This document shows, one piece after another, positions 25,413 to 34,813 of a DNA stretch of 64,000 nucleotides. The position numbers and the translations under genes were made by a program. This DNA is from Monodelphis domestica (lineage: Eukaryota > Chordata > Mammalia > Didelphimorphia > Didelphidae), in assembly GCF_027887165.1 (NCBI RefSeq), contig NC_077235.1:17011383-17075382 (forward strand), written 5' to 3'. Within the stretch, counting starts at the first letter, position 1; every line of letters starts with the position of its first letter. Under the pieces are notes generated by a model. The model had not been told where the DNA came from, searched no databases, and was given only the letters and a program-made list of their open reading frames with translations.

Positions 25413-26095
25413 TTTTAAAATGGCAAATTGTTTGATAATGTTCCAACCACACCTAATGCTATACTATCCTCATTTGTCCCTCACCTTTATGCTACCCTAA
25501 TTTGTCTTGCAACCCTGATTGACTCTCATTTGTCTTTTTGCCTTCTCAATTCAGTGTGAAACACTGAAATATTCTGATTTTGTTTCTTTATGGTATTAGG
25601 ACACCATACCAATGACAAATGTTTCTTCCTTTGCAGCTATGATTTTTTTTTAAGTTAGTGTCTTGACAAGACAAGAAAATATGCACAGTACTGAATCATT
25701 TCAACACTAACAAGTTTGTGGGCTTTCTCCTGAAGGGAAGAGCACTCCAAAAGAAAGACTATAAGCGGAAGATTATATAGGTTTCTGGGGAGGAAAAACC
25801 CAATAGAAAAGGAAAATTACTTTTTGTTGGCTTGGGCATCATTCTTTTATATTTTTGGTTAACTTAAAGAAAGCCCTTTTAAAAATTTGATTTCAAAATA
25901 CTGAATGACTCTGGGAGCCAAAGGACACCTTTTTCTTTTTGTGTGTATATATGAAGCCCTAATCCTGGGTGAGGCCATGGATCTAGACTAAATATGATAT
26001 ATATTTATATAAATTCAGAAAATATTGAATTGTGTCTTGAGACTTGGTAGCAGAGTCTTTTCTCTCAGACATAATGGCTGTGTACTCACCTTCAG

Positions 26096-26310
26096 TGCTC
26101 TAGGCCAGTAGTATCAAATTCAGATAGAAAAGGGAGCCATTAAACCATATGTAAGAATCTCTGGGTTGTGTATTATTAGAAAACCACACTAACAATTATG
26201 ATTTGCTTTATTATAATTTTATTTTGCTAAATATTTCCCAATTACATTCAATATGCTTCAAGTTACATTCAGGAGTGTTGTGAAATACATGTTTGATCCC
26301 TTTGCTCTAG
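26096..26310. mobile_element. short non-autonomous hAT DNA transposon with 8-bp target duplications
   Basis: Element 26104-26302 (199 bp) is flanked on both sides by TGCTCTAG (26096-26103 and 26303-26310), the 8-bp duplication typical of hAT elements. The ends are decayed inverted repeats of the TGTCAAACTC class: AGTATCAAATTC on the left, TGTTTGATCCC on the right. The interior AAATATTTCCCAATTACATT is shared with other mammalian non-autonomous hATs. No coding capacity. Confidence 0.75.
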
Positions 26311-26617
26311 ACTCTTAAGTTTCAGCCCAACCCATGTTGGTAGAGGGAGGTTCCTAGTCTGGAATTTCCTTAGACCAAGGAATTCCCAGGTCATTCCCTA
26401 TACCCAATAAGCACAAGGTACTAACTAGCCAGTAATTTGCTGACTATTGATGGACATAAATAGGTTGGTCATTAACATTCGGTGTTAAGTTTACTTAAAG
26501 GTAATGACTTTTTCTTTATTACAACAGATCTGAAATTTAGTAACTGGAGCTTTTCAAGGTTTTTTAAAATCACAAGTACTTATCAAATAAGTGGTAAACT
26601 TATGTTGCTATACCTAA

Positions 26618-26632
26618 CCCCCCCCCCCCCCC
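26618..26632. repeat. poly-C run (15 C)
   Basis: Fifteen consecutive C, followed after one G by CCC-GG-CCCC. The opposite strand is a long G-run that could fold as a quadruplex. Confidence 0.9.
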
Positions 26633-26921
26633 GCCCGGCCCCACTAGAATCATAAACTAGAATTTTAGTTAACCTCATGAAATGCTGGCAGATTTTCTTT
26701 GTTAGAGGATCTTCAAGGTAATCCTCCTTCTATCCTGAGCTTTGGTCAAGCCTTTATTGAAGCACAAAATCTATTTTGGGATTTTGCAACTTCAGCAAGA
26801 TATAGAAGGGGTACTACGGAGAGCACAAATTATTAAAGGGATTGGAAACGAGTCCTAAAAGGTAATACTAAAGGATTATAATTGCACAGGCCACCAAAGA
26901 GAAAGCTAAGAGAAGCTAAGA

Positions 26922-26983
26922 GAATTCATTTCCTATTGATGTAGCCTCTATTCATTGAGGCCACATCAATAGGAAATGAATTC
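26922..26983. repeat. 27-bp near-perfect inverted repeat (hairpin), 8-nt loop
   Basis: Left arm 26922-26948 and right arm 26957-26983 are reverse complements except for one position (A at 26943 opposite C at 26962). The loop is TATTCATT (26949-26956). The arms begin and end with GAATTCATTTCC and its complement. Just upstream is a small direct duplication, AGAAGCTAAG, where AGCTAAG repeats. Sequence outside the arms does not pair. Confidence 0.9.
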
Positions 26984-27149
26984 AAATTGCAGTGGACAAG
27001 ACTTAAGTTACACATAGGCTTGTAAGTTGGTGATTATCTCAAAAAGAAACTCTGCTTTCTCTGAATTGTATTAAGTTCCCCTTCAAATGCAGGGGTTAAG
27101 GGGTGACCTAGACTACTTCCCTTGTAGAACTACTCCGTCAAAGCATTTT

Positions 27150-27310
27150 TTGGTCAAGATATTTTATTTTTCCAATCCCATGTAATCATTTTCCACCCAA
27201 ACTGTCTCCCTCCCTCCCTCCCTCCCTCCCTTTCCTCTCCTTTCCCAAAGTTGGTAAGCAATTTGTTGTAGGTTATACATGTTTAAAAAAAAAAAACATT
27301 TTCATATTGG
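27150..27310 (-). mobile_element. L1 3'UTR fragment, antisense, with (CCCT)n
   Basis: Resembles the L1 3'UTR at 32860-32935: both share a GCAAGCAATTT...GTTATACATG-like segment. A (CCCT)n run sits at 27206-27231. Short and decayed. Confidence 0.5.
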
Positions 27311-27374
27311 TCATTTGTCAAAGCATTTCTGTAATGAAATTAACCTTTTATCAGCTTAAGACTTTCAACATTAA

Positions 27375-27385
27375 CCCCCCCCCCC
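27375..27385. repeat. poly-C run (11 C)
   Basis: Eleven consecutive C in AT-rich surroundings. Confidence 0.9.
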
Positions 27386-27919
27386 ATGAGAACAGTATTA
27401 AAACACAAAACAGTCTATTTTTACTTATTTTCTTAAACATTTCTATGTTTCTTATAATTATTTACATATTAATCAAATTTATAGATTTACAAACTTAAAA
27501 GATTCTTATTACTATCTAAAAACTCTTAAAACATCGAACGAAAGGGTTTTACTACAAGATGCACTTTATTCCCTGGCAATAAATTGGTGTTGGAAAATAA
27601 CGGTGAGACTTTTTTTTATATCTCACAAACCTCAGGGAAAAGGTCTTGCTTTTGCATATCAGTGGTTCAAAATGAACTGTTGTAACATATTCATATTAAA
27701 CCTTTTCACAATCAGTTTTACTAGGTTTTACATGTTCTAAGGATTGAGCCTTTTTCTTTTAAGGTCATTTTCACCTATCTTCTCTCTGTTGTAGAGCACT
27801 TCCTCCTCTATATACGACCTTTTGTATTTTCTCTAAGTCATTTTCTATATCTTAACTGCTTTCTAATCTAATATTTGGCATTTGGTGGATAGGCCTGAGA
27901 AACTAATCTCCATTTCTAC

Positions 27920-27931
27920 TTTTTTTTTTTT
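27920..27931 (-). other. possible poly-A tail of the phosphatase retrogene
   Basis: Twelve T on the plus strand, i.e. A12 on the minus strand, about 70 nt past the phosphatase stop codon. On the minus strand AATACA, a weaker poly-A hexamer, lies about 10-16 nt before it. This fits a retrotransposed mRNA end. I could not find the matching target duplication on the 5' side, so it may be a chance A-run. Confidence 0.4.
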
Positions 27932-28002
27932 AAACCAGCATGTATTGTCTCTATCTTTAGGGTCACAAATTATCATCATAATCGCTGGGCCTTTGGCCAT
28001 CA

Positions 28003-29247
28003 CTACTTTTTCTGTTGTTCGTTTTTTTTAAGTTGTTTTGCCCCTCTAATGACAGCCATATAGGAGAATCTTAGCTGTTCTGGGGTCTGAATAAGCCCCA
28101 TTCGGTACTTTCTCATGTTCACCAGGACTTGTCTGATGTTCAGAGAAAAGGGATGTTCTTTACTCTCCATCATGACCAGGCAGGCATCAACCAGAGCAAA
28201 GACGCCAGAACGCCCAATGCCAGACGTGCAGTGAATGACCACTGGCCCTTGCTCATGGCTGAGGCAGCCGGAGTCGCGCACTACTGAGAGGAAAGCAAGG
28301 AAGGGGATGGGGGACTCAGGCACCCCTAAGTCGGGCCACTGGGTGAATTGGAAGTGGGAGATGGGCTTCTTCTCCCCCGTTACCATGTTCTCCAATCTCA
28401 GGTGGTGGATCTTGTAGTAGGCCCTCACGTCCTCCCCCTCCAGGTGCACGCTGATGGACATCTCCTCGAAGAGGAGGGATTGGCCCAGGTGGGGGGGCCA
28501 ATACTGGGAGCACTTGATGGAGCTCCTCTCCACCAACTTGTTGAGCATTACCACCCCCCTGCTGTTCTGCTGCCATACCATAAGCCAGAAGTGGCCGCAC
28601 GTGTTGGGCAGGGGCCCCTGCGTCAGGATGTACTTCCGCTGGGCCACCTGCATCACCACTAGGCTGGCGTTGATGTAGTCGTTGTGCGCGTCTGCGACCC
28701 AGCCTTTCTGCCTGCCTCCACCAAATCTGCTGCCTCTGTCTCCGCCGCCGCCGGCGCCTCTGAAGGAGACGGAGGAGAAGGAAAAGGAATCCCCTACCAC
28801 GGACAAAGCCAAATCGAGCCCGGGGTGGAAGTCTCCCCCTGGGCTCCGGAAGGCTGCCTTCAGACGAACTCGGCTGTGGTCGTAAGGACTCACGTAACGG
28901 TGGCGGTTGCGGTACCGGTTCTCCGGTGCCCGAGCCACCAGACAAGGATACTCGAAGCATTGGTCGGCCACCTCGAGATGGGCCTGCTGCCACCCGTCGT
29001 TGATGTCCAGCTCCTCGAACTCTTGATCCATGAGCACCGTCCCCCAGTAGGCCGACTCCGGTAGCTCCTCGTCCTCGTCCTCCTCCTCTTCTTCCTCGGT
29101 GACCGCGGATGTTGTGGGCACCGGAGAACCGGGTGTTGCTCCCTCGAAAGTGGAAGAGGAGGCTGTGGTGATGTTGGGTGTAGTGCTGCAGGAGGCTTGC
29201 TCGCACTCGAGGACCTCCACGTCCTTGGATGGCTCGTCTGTTGCCAT
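28003..29247 (-). CDS. intact intronless PTP1B/TC-PTP-like protein tyrosine phosphatase (414 aa)
   Basis: One open frame runs from ATG at 29247 (context GGCATGG, G at -3 and +4) to TAG at 28003-28005; the frame stays open further upstream but only from a GTG. Family role: hydrolyses phosphotyrosine on signalling proteins. Residues 1-73 are a Ser/Thr-rich then acidic extension (EEEEEEDEDEE at 51-61). The catalytic domain is ~74-405. Seen: VSPYDHSRV, NDYINASL (189), YILTQGPLPNTCGHFWLMVW, WPD loop W304-P305-D306, P-loop H339-C340-TSGIG-R346-S, and Q-loop QTPEQ (Q387, Q391). Compared with PTP1B: Tyr46 is His116, Asp48 is Tyr118, Phe182 is Leu307, Ser216-Ala217 are Thr-Ser, Arg24 is Ala94; Cys215, Asp181, Arg221 and Gln262 are kept. 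A Gly-rich ~58-residue insert (131-188) sits before NDYINASL. The protein stops after GAKQLKKNEQQKK, with no C-terminal tail or ER anchor. Residues resemble PTPN1 in places and PTPN2 in others, so the parent is uncertain. Catalysis is plausible but unproven. Confidence 0.85.
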   Translation of the reverse strand: MATDEPSKDVEVLECEQASCSTTPNITTASSSTFEGATPGSPVPTTSAVTEEEEEEDEDEELPESAYWGTVLMDQEFEELDINDGWQQAHLEVADQCFEYPCLVARAPENRYRNRHRYVSPYDHSRVRLKAAFRSPGGDFHPGLDLALSVVGDSFSFSSVSFRGAGGGGDRGSRFGGGRQKGWVADAHNDYINASLVVMQVAQRKYILTQGPLPNTCGHFWLMVWQQNSRGVVMLNKLVERSSIKCSQYWPPHLGQSLLFEEMSISVHLEGEDVRAYYKIHHLRLENMVTGEKKPISHFQFTQWPDLGVPESPIPFLAFLSVVRDSGCLSHEQGPVVIHCTSGIGRSGVFALVDACLVMMESKEHPFSLNIRQVLVNMRKYRMGLIQTPEQLRFSYMAVIRGAKQLKKNEQQKK

Positions 29248-29786
29248 GCCTGAGGCCCTGGTGGCTGAGGGGCGGGGGCGGGCGTCGGCTGCGTCGGAGG
29301 CGAGGGATGATGGCGGTCGTTGTAGCCCTAAATTGGGCTGGAAGGAAATGAAGAGAAGTGAAGCCGGGGAGGAGACCGGGATGGAATGGGAAATGGGGGC
29401 AGGCGGAGGTGACTGACCGCTGCTCAGAAGGCAGCTGTCTGGGCTATAGTGGCGGGAGTGGCCGCGCGGGGGGTGGGGGGGGGGGCTTGCGCCGCAGGGG
29501 GGCTTGCGCCGCAGCGGCGTGGCCACAGCGGCGGCGGCGGCAGGGCAGTCTCAAAGGTGGTGGTGATGACGGAGGCGACCTTCAGCACAGCCTCCAGACC
29601 AGGTTAACTGGAGAGGATAGATGGGGAGGGCAGCAACCCAAGGGGAAGGGAGGGAGGGCAGCACGGGAAGCCCAAAGTCCAACCCGGAAGGTGGGATACT
29701 CAATCACTGTCGCTGGCCCAACTGAGTGGCCCGAGGTCAATGGAGGGACGGGTACCGGCCACATTTTGGCAACACCAGCCACTTAA
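29248..29786 (-). other. putative 5' leader/promoter stretch of the phosphatase gene
   Basis: GC-rich sequence upstream of the ATG. The phosphatase frame stays open to 29526 but the first in-frame triplet there is GTG, not ATG, so 29247 is the supported start. Contains G-runs (29470-29486) and a CGG/GCC triplet run near 29526-29542. The transcription start is not known. Confidence 0.5.
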
Positions 29787-29796
29787 AAGATGGCGG
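29785..29796 (+). promoter_or_regulatory. YY1-like site
   Basis: AAAAGATGGCGG matches the YY1 core AANATGGCGG in plus orientation, inside the CpG island about 540 bp upstream of the phosphatase ATG. Confidence 0.5.
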
Positions 29797-29842
29797 TGTC
29801 CGTGTAGGCTGCCCTTGGGGGAGGGGCGGGAGAGTACCTGGA

Positions 29843-30305
29843 AGAGGTGAAAGTCTCTGGTGGTGAAAGTCCCTGGCGGTGAAAGTCTCGGAGTGAGGCG
29901 GGAAAGTCTCCGAGACCAGCGAAAAGTCTGGAAGGCAGGTGAAAAGTCTCGAGGGAGGTAAAAGTCTCAGAGGAGGCAGAAAGTCCGAGTGGGGACAAAA
30001 AGTCTCGGAGGAGGAAAATCAGCTTTAGAGAAGGCAAAAAGTTTTTGAGGAGAGAAAAAATCCCCTCAAGAGAAAAAGGGTTCTCTGGAGGAAAAATAAT
30101 CCTGTCAGGAAAATGGTTCAGAAAAAAATCTGAGGAAAAAATTTTGTAAAAAGAAATCGTTTTGAGGAAAAATCCTCGGAGGGGAAAAAAAAATGGATCC
30201 GAGGAGGAAAAAATCCTCGAGGAGGAAAAATCCCCCTCTGAGGAGATCAAATATCCTCGAGAAAAACAAATGATTTCGAGGAAGAAAAGAGAAGTCTTGA
30301 AGTGC
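29843..30305. repeat. degenerate polypurine/polypyrimidine minisatellite
   Basis: Imperfect repeats of a ~20-25-bp purine-rich motif on the plus strand, drifting from GGTGAAAGTCTCTGGTGGTG through AAGTCTCGGAGGAGG to GGAGGAAAAATCC. It sits just 5' of the phosphatase gene. The long minus-strand open frame across it (29783-30361) comes from the strand bias and does not look like a protein gene. Confidence 0.75.
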
Positions 30306-30327
30306 GACCACCTCTTTTGAGAGAAGT

Positions 30328-30339
30328 CAAAATGGCTGC
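30328..30339 (+). promoter_or_regulatory. second YY1-like site
   Basis: CAAAATGGCTGC resembles the YY1 core. It lies on the far side of the polypurine minisatellite and close to the NRF1-like motif at 30383. Confidence 0.35.
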
Positions 30340-30382
30340 GCACCAACCTCGTTCTGGTCACCTGCGTAGTTCCCTCCTATAA

Positions 30383-30391
30383 GCATGCGCA
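30383..30391. promoter_or_regulatory. NRF1-like site
   Basis: GCATGCGCA covers most of the NRF1 palindrome (GCGCATGCGC), a common element of CpG-island promoters. It supports a promoter at the outer edge of the island, in either direction. Confidence 0.4.
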
Positions 30392-30539
30392 GTGGACTTA
30401 CTCCAAGGTGGGGGAGGGGTGGTGACATTACTCTTAAAGGAGAACGAAGCTATTTGATAGTACGCTTAAAAATAATACGCCAGCCAGATATCCTGCACTT
30501 CCTTGATAAAAGCTAGTAGGTGGTGCTATGAATGGAAAA

Positions 30540-30748
30540 CTGGACCTGGGGTCAAGAAAATCAGATATTTTATCTTACCACAGATATTTTATTTACTAGC
30601 TTTGTGACCCTACACAAGTCATTTGCCCTCTCAGCCTCAGTTCTCTCATCTGTAAAATGATAATGATAATAGCACTGGCTCCCAGGATTGTTGTGAGGAT
30701 CAAGTAAGGTAATGTTTGTAAGGACATTTACAAACCTAATAGTTCTTT
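30540..30748 (+). mobile_element. MIR-type SINE
   Basis: AACTGGACCTGGGGTCAAGA, TAGCTTTGTGACCCTACACA, CCTCAGTTCTCTCATCTGTA, AAAATGATAATGATAATAGC and GGATTGTTGTGAGGATCAAG are in MIR order. A short duplicated ATATTTTAT segment interrupts it. Confidence 0.85.
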
Positions 30749-32179
30749 CTATATTATCATATCTATCATTTTCCAGGGTAGATTCAGAGACGTTCAGCAG
30801 TGGGTGACAAAACCAGTGTCAGAGGCCAAATTTGACTCTCAGTTCAGCACTTTAGCCCAGTGTAACACACTTATCATTTCTAGATCCTGCCCTCATCTTT
30901 CTGTTTATTTCCCAGTGGACAGTACAGATCTAAAGGCCAAATTCTAGGGCTCAGTGAAATGGTGTTCTCCAGTAGTTACAAGCCCTTGTGCAAAACCCAA
31001 ATAATTCCAAGCTTGACACTAGTACTCTTATACAAACATTCAGGGGCTGCCTGCCTGCCAAACCAGGCTGGATCGCCAGTCTCAGAGCATCCTACTGGAT
31101 CTCTGTCAGCCCAAGGAGGTAACTAGTCATCTCATACAACTGCAACTCCCCCCCCCCCCCCCAAGCCATATTTTTCCCTCATAGTTCTCAACCAAAACTC
31201 ATCCAGAAACTCTTTAAATGTTTCCTTGCATTGTGGCATGCCACCTCCAATCTGGTTCTGGGATTACCCAGAATAAAGAGAAACTCACAAATCCTAGCCA
31301 ATATAATAGGTGGTAAGAAAGGGAAAGAACTCTGATAAAACACTTATACCAGGTAATGGTGGGAAATTAGGAGACCTTGTGCATTTGCCATAAAAAGCAC
31401 TTAAGTTTTGACATTTTGACTTAAACAAGTGTGTAGATTGCTAGTTTAAAATAAGTACATTTGATCATGAAATTTTCAAAATGTCATAAGAAATTTTAAA
31501 TATTTGTTTTTAAAAACATTGAAGCTTTTAGTTCTGGCAAGATATTGTTGTTTCTGGCTCTTTTCACTTAGGTAAAGAAACAAATTTGGTATTTACATAT
31601 AAGCTGCTGAACATATAGAATTTGTGCTTCTATGTAGGAAAACTGTTAATGGTAAAGATTTCAAGGTCATACTGTAAAAGAATTTTGTGAAGAATATTGC
31701 AGACCTTTTTCAGAGCTTTATTTTATTCAGTGCTATAAAATGCTTTCTCGTAGTTTGTCCTTAATCTTTATTGGTTGGAATAAACTGATAAGAGCTATTG
31801 GTATCATGCTGTGTTCTACACCTGGAAATTTAAACACACACACACACACACACACACCAGAATGTGGGAAACATGTACAATCGGTCTGTGTAAATATTGT
31901 GACTTATGAAATACACATTTTTCTTACAGCTTTGATAGAGGTCAGAGTCAGTAAACAATGTTAATAAATTTGACTATTTGCTCATTCTGTATGAAATATG
32001 TCTGCTGAGAAATGAAAATCGCCCCTCGTAATTTTAGTTGTATATTCTTTGGATAAAATAGCAAAAGTAGACAACTTTTTGGAAGTGGTTGTGTTTTGAC
32101 TGCAGAAATCCTTGAGTGCCTTGTAGTAAATGAAACTTGGCTAAGTACTATACTTAGAGTTCCGTGGCTTTTTTTAGAA
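30749..32179. other. unassigned sequence with a poly-C and a (CA)n run
   Basis: C15 at 31148-31162 and (CA)n at 31834-31857. No gene or transposon that I can name in the rest. Confidence 0.45.
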
Positions 32180-32790
32180 TTGATATTTTTAGCTACGTCA
32201 AGCCAAGAGTATTTATGAAGTGCCTACTGTGTGTCATGCACAGTACTAAAGTGCAGGGTGGATGGGAGGTAAAAGCAATTTCTTGTTCTCAGGGAACTCT
32301 CATTCTAATGGGAAAGACAATATGTAAATACTATATAAATATTAAATATTTACTTCATATAGAGAAGATAATCTTTGAGGAAAGTTACCAGTTTCTAGGG
32401 AAACCTGGAAAGACCATTTGCAGAATGTAAGATTTGAGTTGTATCTTGAAGGTAACCAGGAAAGGTAGGAGGCAGAGGTGAGAAGAGAGAGATCTGCTGT
32501 TATTTTGTTTTTTCCTTTTTGAAGAGAACTAATGGTTTGACTTGCCTGTGAATTGGGTTGAAGTGAGGCTGAGTTTCATTATGGTTTGAACCAATAATTA
32601 TGAATGAACAGTAAGACAGGAGATGGAATGTCTTGTGTGAGGAATAGCAAGTAGATCAGTAAGGCTGGATTACATAGTAAAATACGAGAATACAGGAAAG
32701 GAAGGAATAAACTCTGTTGTGAAGAGCTTTAAATGCCACATAGAGTTTCTGTTTACTGCTACAGGCGATGGGAAGCCATTCAAATTTTTA
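32180..32790 (+). mobile_element. L3/CR1-like ancient LINE 3' part
   Basis: GAGTATTTATGAAGTGCCTA, GTGTGTCATGCACAGTACTA, GGGAACTCTCATTCTAATGG, AGGAGATGGAATGTCTTGTG, AATAGCAAGTAGATCAGTAA, GAAGAGCTTTAAATGCC and GATGGGAAGCCATT occur in the same order as in the copy at 52405-52930. Non-coding, decayed. Confidence 0.7.
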
Positions 32791-33207
32791 AAATTAGTTT
32801 GATTTAATTATTAAATATTTCTTGATTACTTGCAAAAAAAATTTAACTATCATTTTAAAAATTGAATTCCAAATTCTCACCCTCGTTCAGAAGGCAAGCA
32901 ATTTTATATTGATCATACATGTGAAGTCATGCAAAATATTTCCATGGTAGCCATGTTGCATAAAAAACACAAAATAAAACAAAAATAGAGTAAAATAAAA
33001 ATATGCTTCAAGCAATACTCAAAATTAATCATTTATCTTTCAGGAGGTTGAACGTGTTTTTCATCATTATTCTTTGGAATTGCCTTGATCAGTGTAGCTA
33101 AGTCTTTCAGAGTTGTTCAGCCTTCCAATATTACTGTTACTATATGTAGTGTTCTGGTTCTGCTAACTTCATTTTATGCAAGTTCATATAAGCCGTCGTA
33201 GGTTGTT

Positions 33208-33388
33208 TTTTAAACCCTTACCTTCTGCCTTGGAGGCAGAAGAGTGGTAAGGGCTAAGCAATGGGGGTCAAGTGACTTGCCCAGGGTCACACAGCTGGGA
33301 AGTGTCTGAGGCCAGATTTGAACCTAGGACCTCCCATCTCTAGCTCTCAATCTGGCTCTCAATCCACTGAGCTACCCAGCTGCCCCCT
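33208..33388 (-). mobile_element. MAR1-like SINE, antisense, nested in an L1
   Basis: AAACCCTTACCTTCTGCCTT to GAGCTACCCAGCTGCCCC. The flanks share a TAGGTT-plus-T-run (near 33200 and 33394), probably the target duplication. Low divergence suggests a fairly recent insertion. Confidence 0.9.
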
Positions 33389-34052
33389 TTCCTAGGTTTT
33401 TTTTAAACTATCCTGATCTTCATTTCTTATAATAAAGTAGTATCCTGTCATAATCAAATCAACTACCACAACTTGTTTAGCCATTACCCAAATGATGGGG
33501 ATCCCCTCATTTTCCAATTCCTTGCCACCACAAAAAGAGCAGCTCTAAATATTTTTGTACTAATTGGTCCTTTTCCAGTAGTTGGATTGCTGAATCATAC
33601 TATATACATAGTCTTATTGCCTGTCAATCAGTTCCAAATTGTCCTCCAGAATGCTTGGATCAGTTCACAACTCCACCAGCAATGCATTAATGTCCCAGTT
33701 TTTCCACATCCCCTTCAGCTGTTATTTCCCTTTTCTGTCATGTTAGCTAATCTTATTGGGGTGAGGTGCTCCCTCAGACTTGTTTTAATTTGCATTTCGC
33801 TAATCAGTAGGGATTTAGAGCATTTTTATGTGACTATTGATAGCTTTGATTTCTTCTTCTGAATACTATCTGTTCATGTCATTAAACCATTTACTTACTG
33901 AAGAATGGCTCTTATTTTTTATAAATTTGGCTAATTCCCCATGTATTTGAGAATAAGACCTTTATTAGAGAAACATGCAAAAAAATTTCCCCAGTTTCCC
34001 ATTTTCTTTCTAATTTTGGCTGCATTAGTTTTATTTGTGCAAAGGCTTTTAG

Positions 34053-34813
34053 GATAGATGTGTGCTACAAGCAAAGATGGCAGTCAGAAATATCTAAGAG
34101 TTTGCCTGAACTTTCCACATACACACACAAAAATAAAGCACCTCAAAATAAAAGGAAAGCAGGAAAGACCTGTCTTACTGTGGTGAGAGGGAAAAGTACC
34201 CCAGCAAGTGCTGCATTCTGGGGAACTGGCAGAGCAAGCCACATGGCCAGGGGCAACTAACTGACAAAGTAGGGACCAGCCCACTCCAGGGGACATTGGG
34301 GGAAGTGGAAGCAGAAGAAGTAGAATCCAGATGGACAAAATTGCTGCAAGTCTCCCCATAGAAAACCAGCCAGGACACCCTCTTCAAGGTGCACATTTTA
34401 GGACCCAAAAGCAGCCAAGCCTACTCCAAGGACCAAAAATGATAATGCTGCAAGTTTGGATGTTACCTTTACCCCAGGAACAGAGGTGAATCTCACCAGA
34501 TAAGCAAAGTAACAACAAACAAACTTGAAAAAATGAGTAAAAGACAAAGAAAAAAAGTGATCTTAGTTACTTTTGTGACAGAGATCAAAATACAAATTCA
34601 GATTTTTATTTTATGTGTTATATGTCTTATACCATGGCATGAACAACGTGGAAATATGTGTTGCATGAAAGTACAGGTATAACCTATATGAGAGTACTTG
34701 CCTACTTAGGGAGAGGGTTGGGGAGCAAGGGAGAGGATCTGGATAACAAAATACTAAATAACATTTGTTAATTGTTTCTACATGTAATGGAAAATGTAAA
34801 AAAAACTTGGAAA
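34053..34813 (+). mobile_element. L1-derived non-autonomous element with target duplications
   Basis: Flanked by AAAGGCTTTTAG at 34041-34052 and 34814-34825. The left part looks like an L1 5' region running into an ORF1-like start (ATGAGTAAAAGACAAAGAAA near 34532, reading MSKRQRKK). This is joined directly to L1 3'UTR-like sequence: GGAAATATGTGTTGCATGAA, then GGGAGAGGGTTGGGGAGCAA, comparable with 45215-45300. It ends in an A-rich tail. The middle of L1 is missing, so it must have been mobilised by L1 proteins supplied in trans, or formed during reverse transcription. Confidence 0.7.

Larger units (their letters stand above)
28440..29900. promoter_or_regulatory. CpG-rich island over the phosphatase 5' half and upstream region
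   Basis: GC content and CpG density rise sharply against the AT-rich surroundings (e.g. GCCGCCGCCGGCGCC near 28742, and GCGCCGCAGCGGCGTGGCC near 29508). CpG survival implies the region has been unmethylated in the germline, as at active promoters. The 3' end of the gene (28003-28250) is less GC-rich. Confidence 0.75.

Noticed and set aside
28316-29206. 296-codon minus-strand frame rich in Arg/Gly
   Set aside because: It overlaps the phosphatase in another frame. The open state is a GC-bias effect and no domain is visible.
29248-29526. N-terminal extension of the phosphatase to 507 residues
   Set aside because: The frame is open but its first triplet is GTG, with no ATG before 29247. A eukaryotic start at 29247 in strong context is better supported.
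29783-30361. 192-codon Phe/Leu/Ser-rich minus-strand frame
   Set aside because: It lies across the polypurine minisatellite. The composition follows from the repeat and there is no domain.
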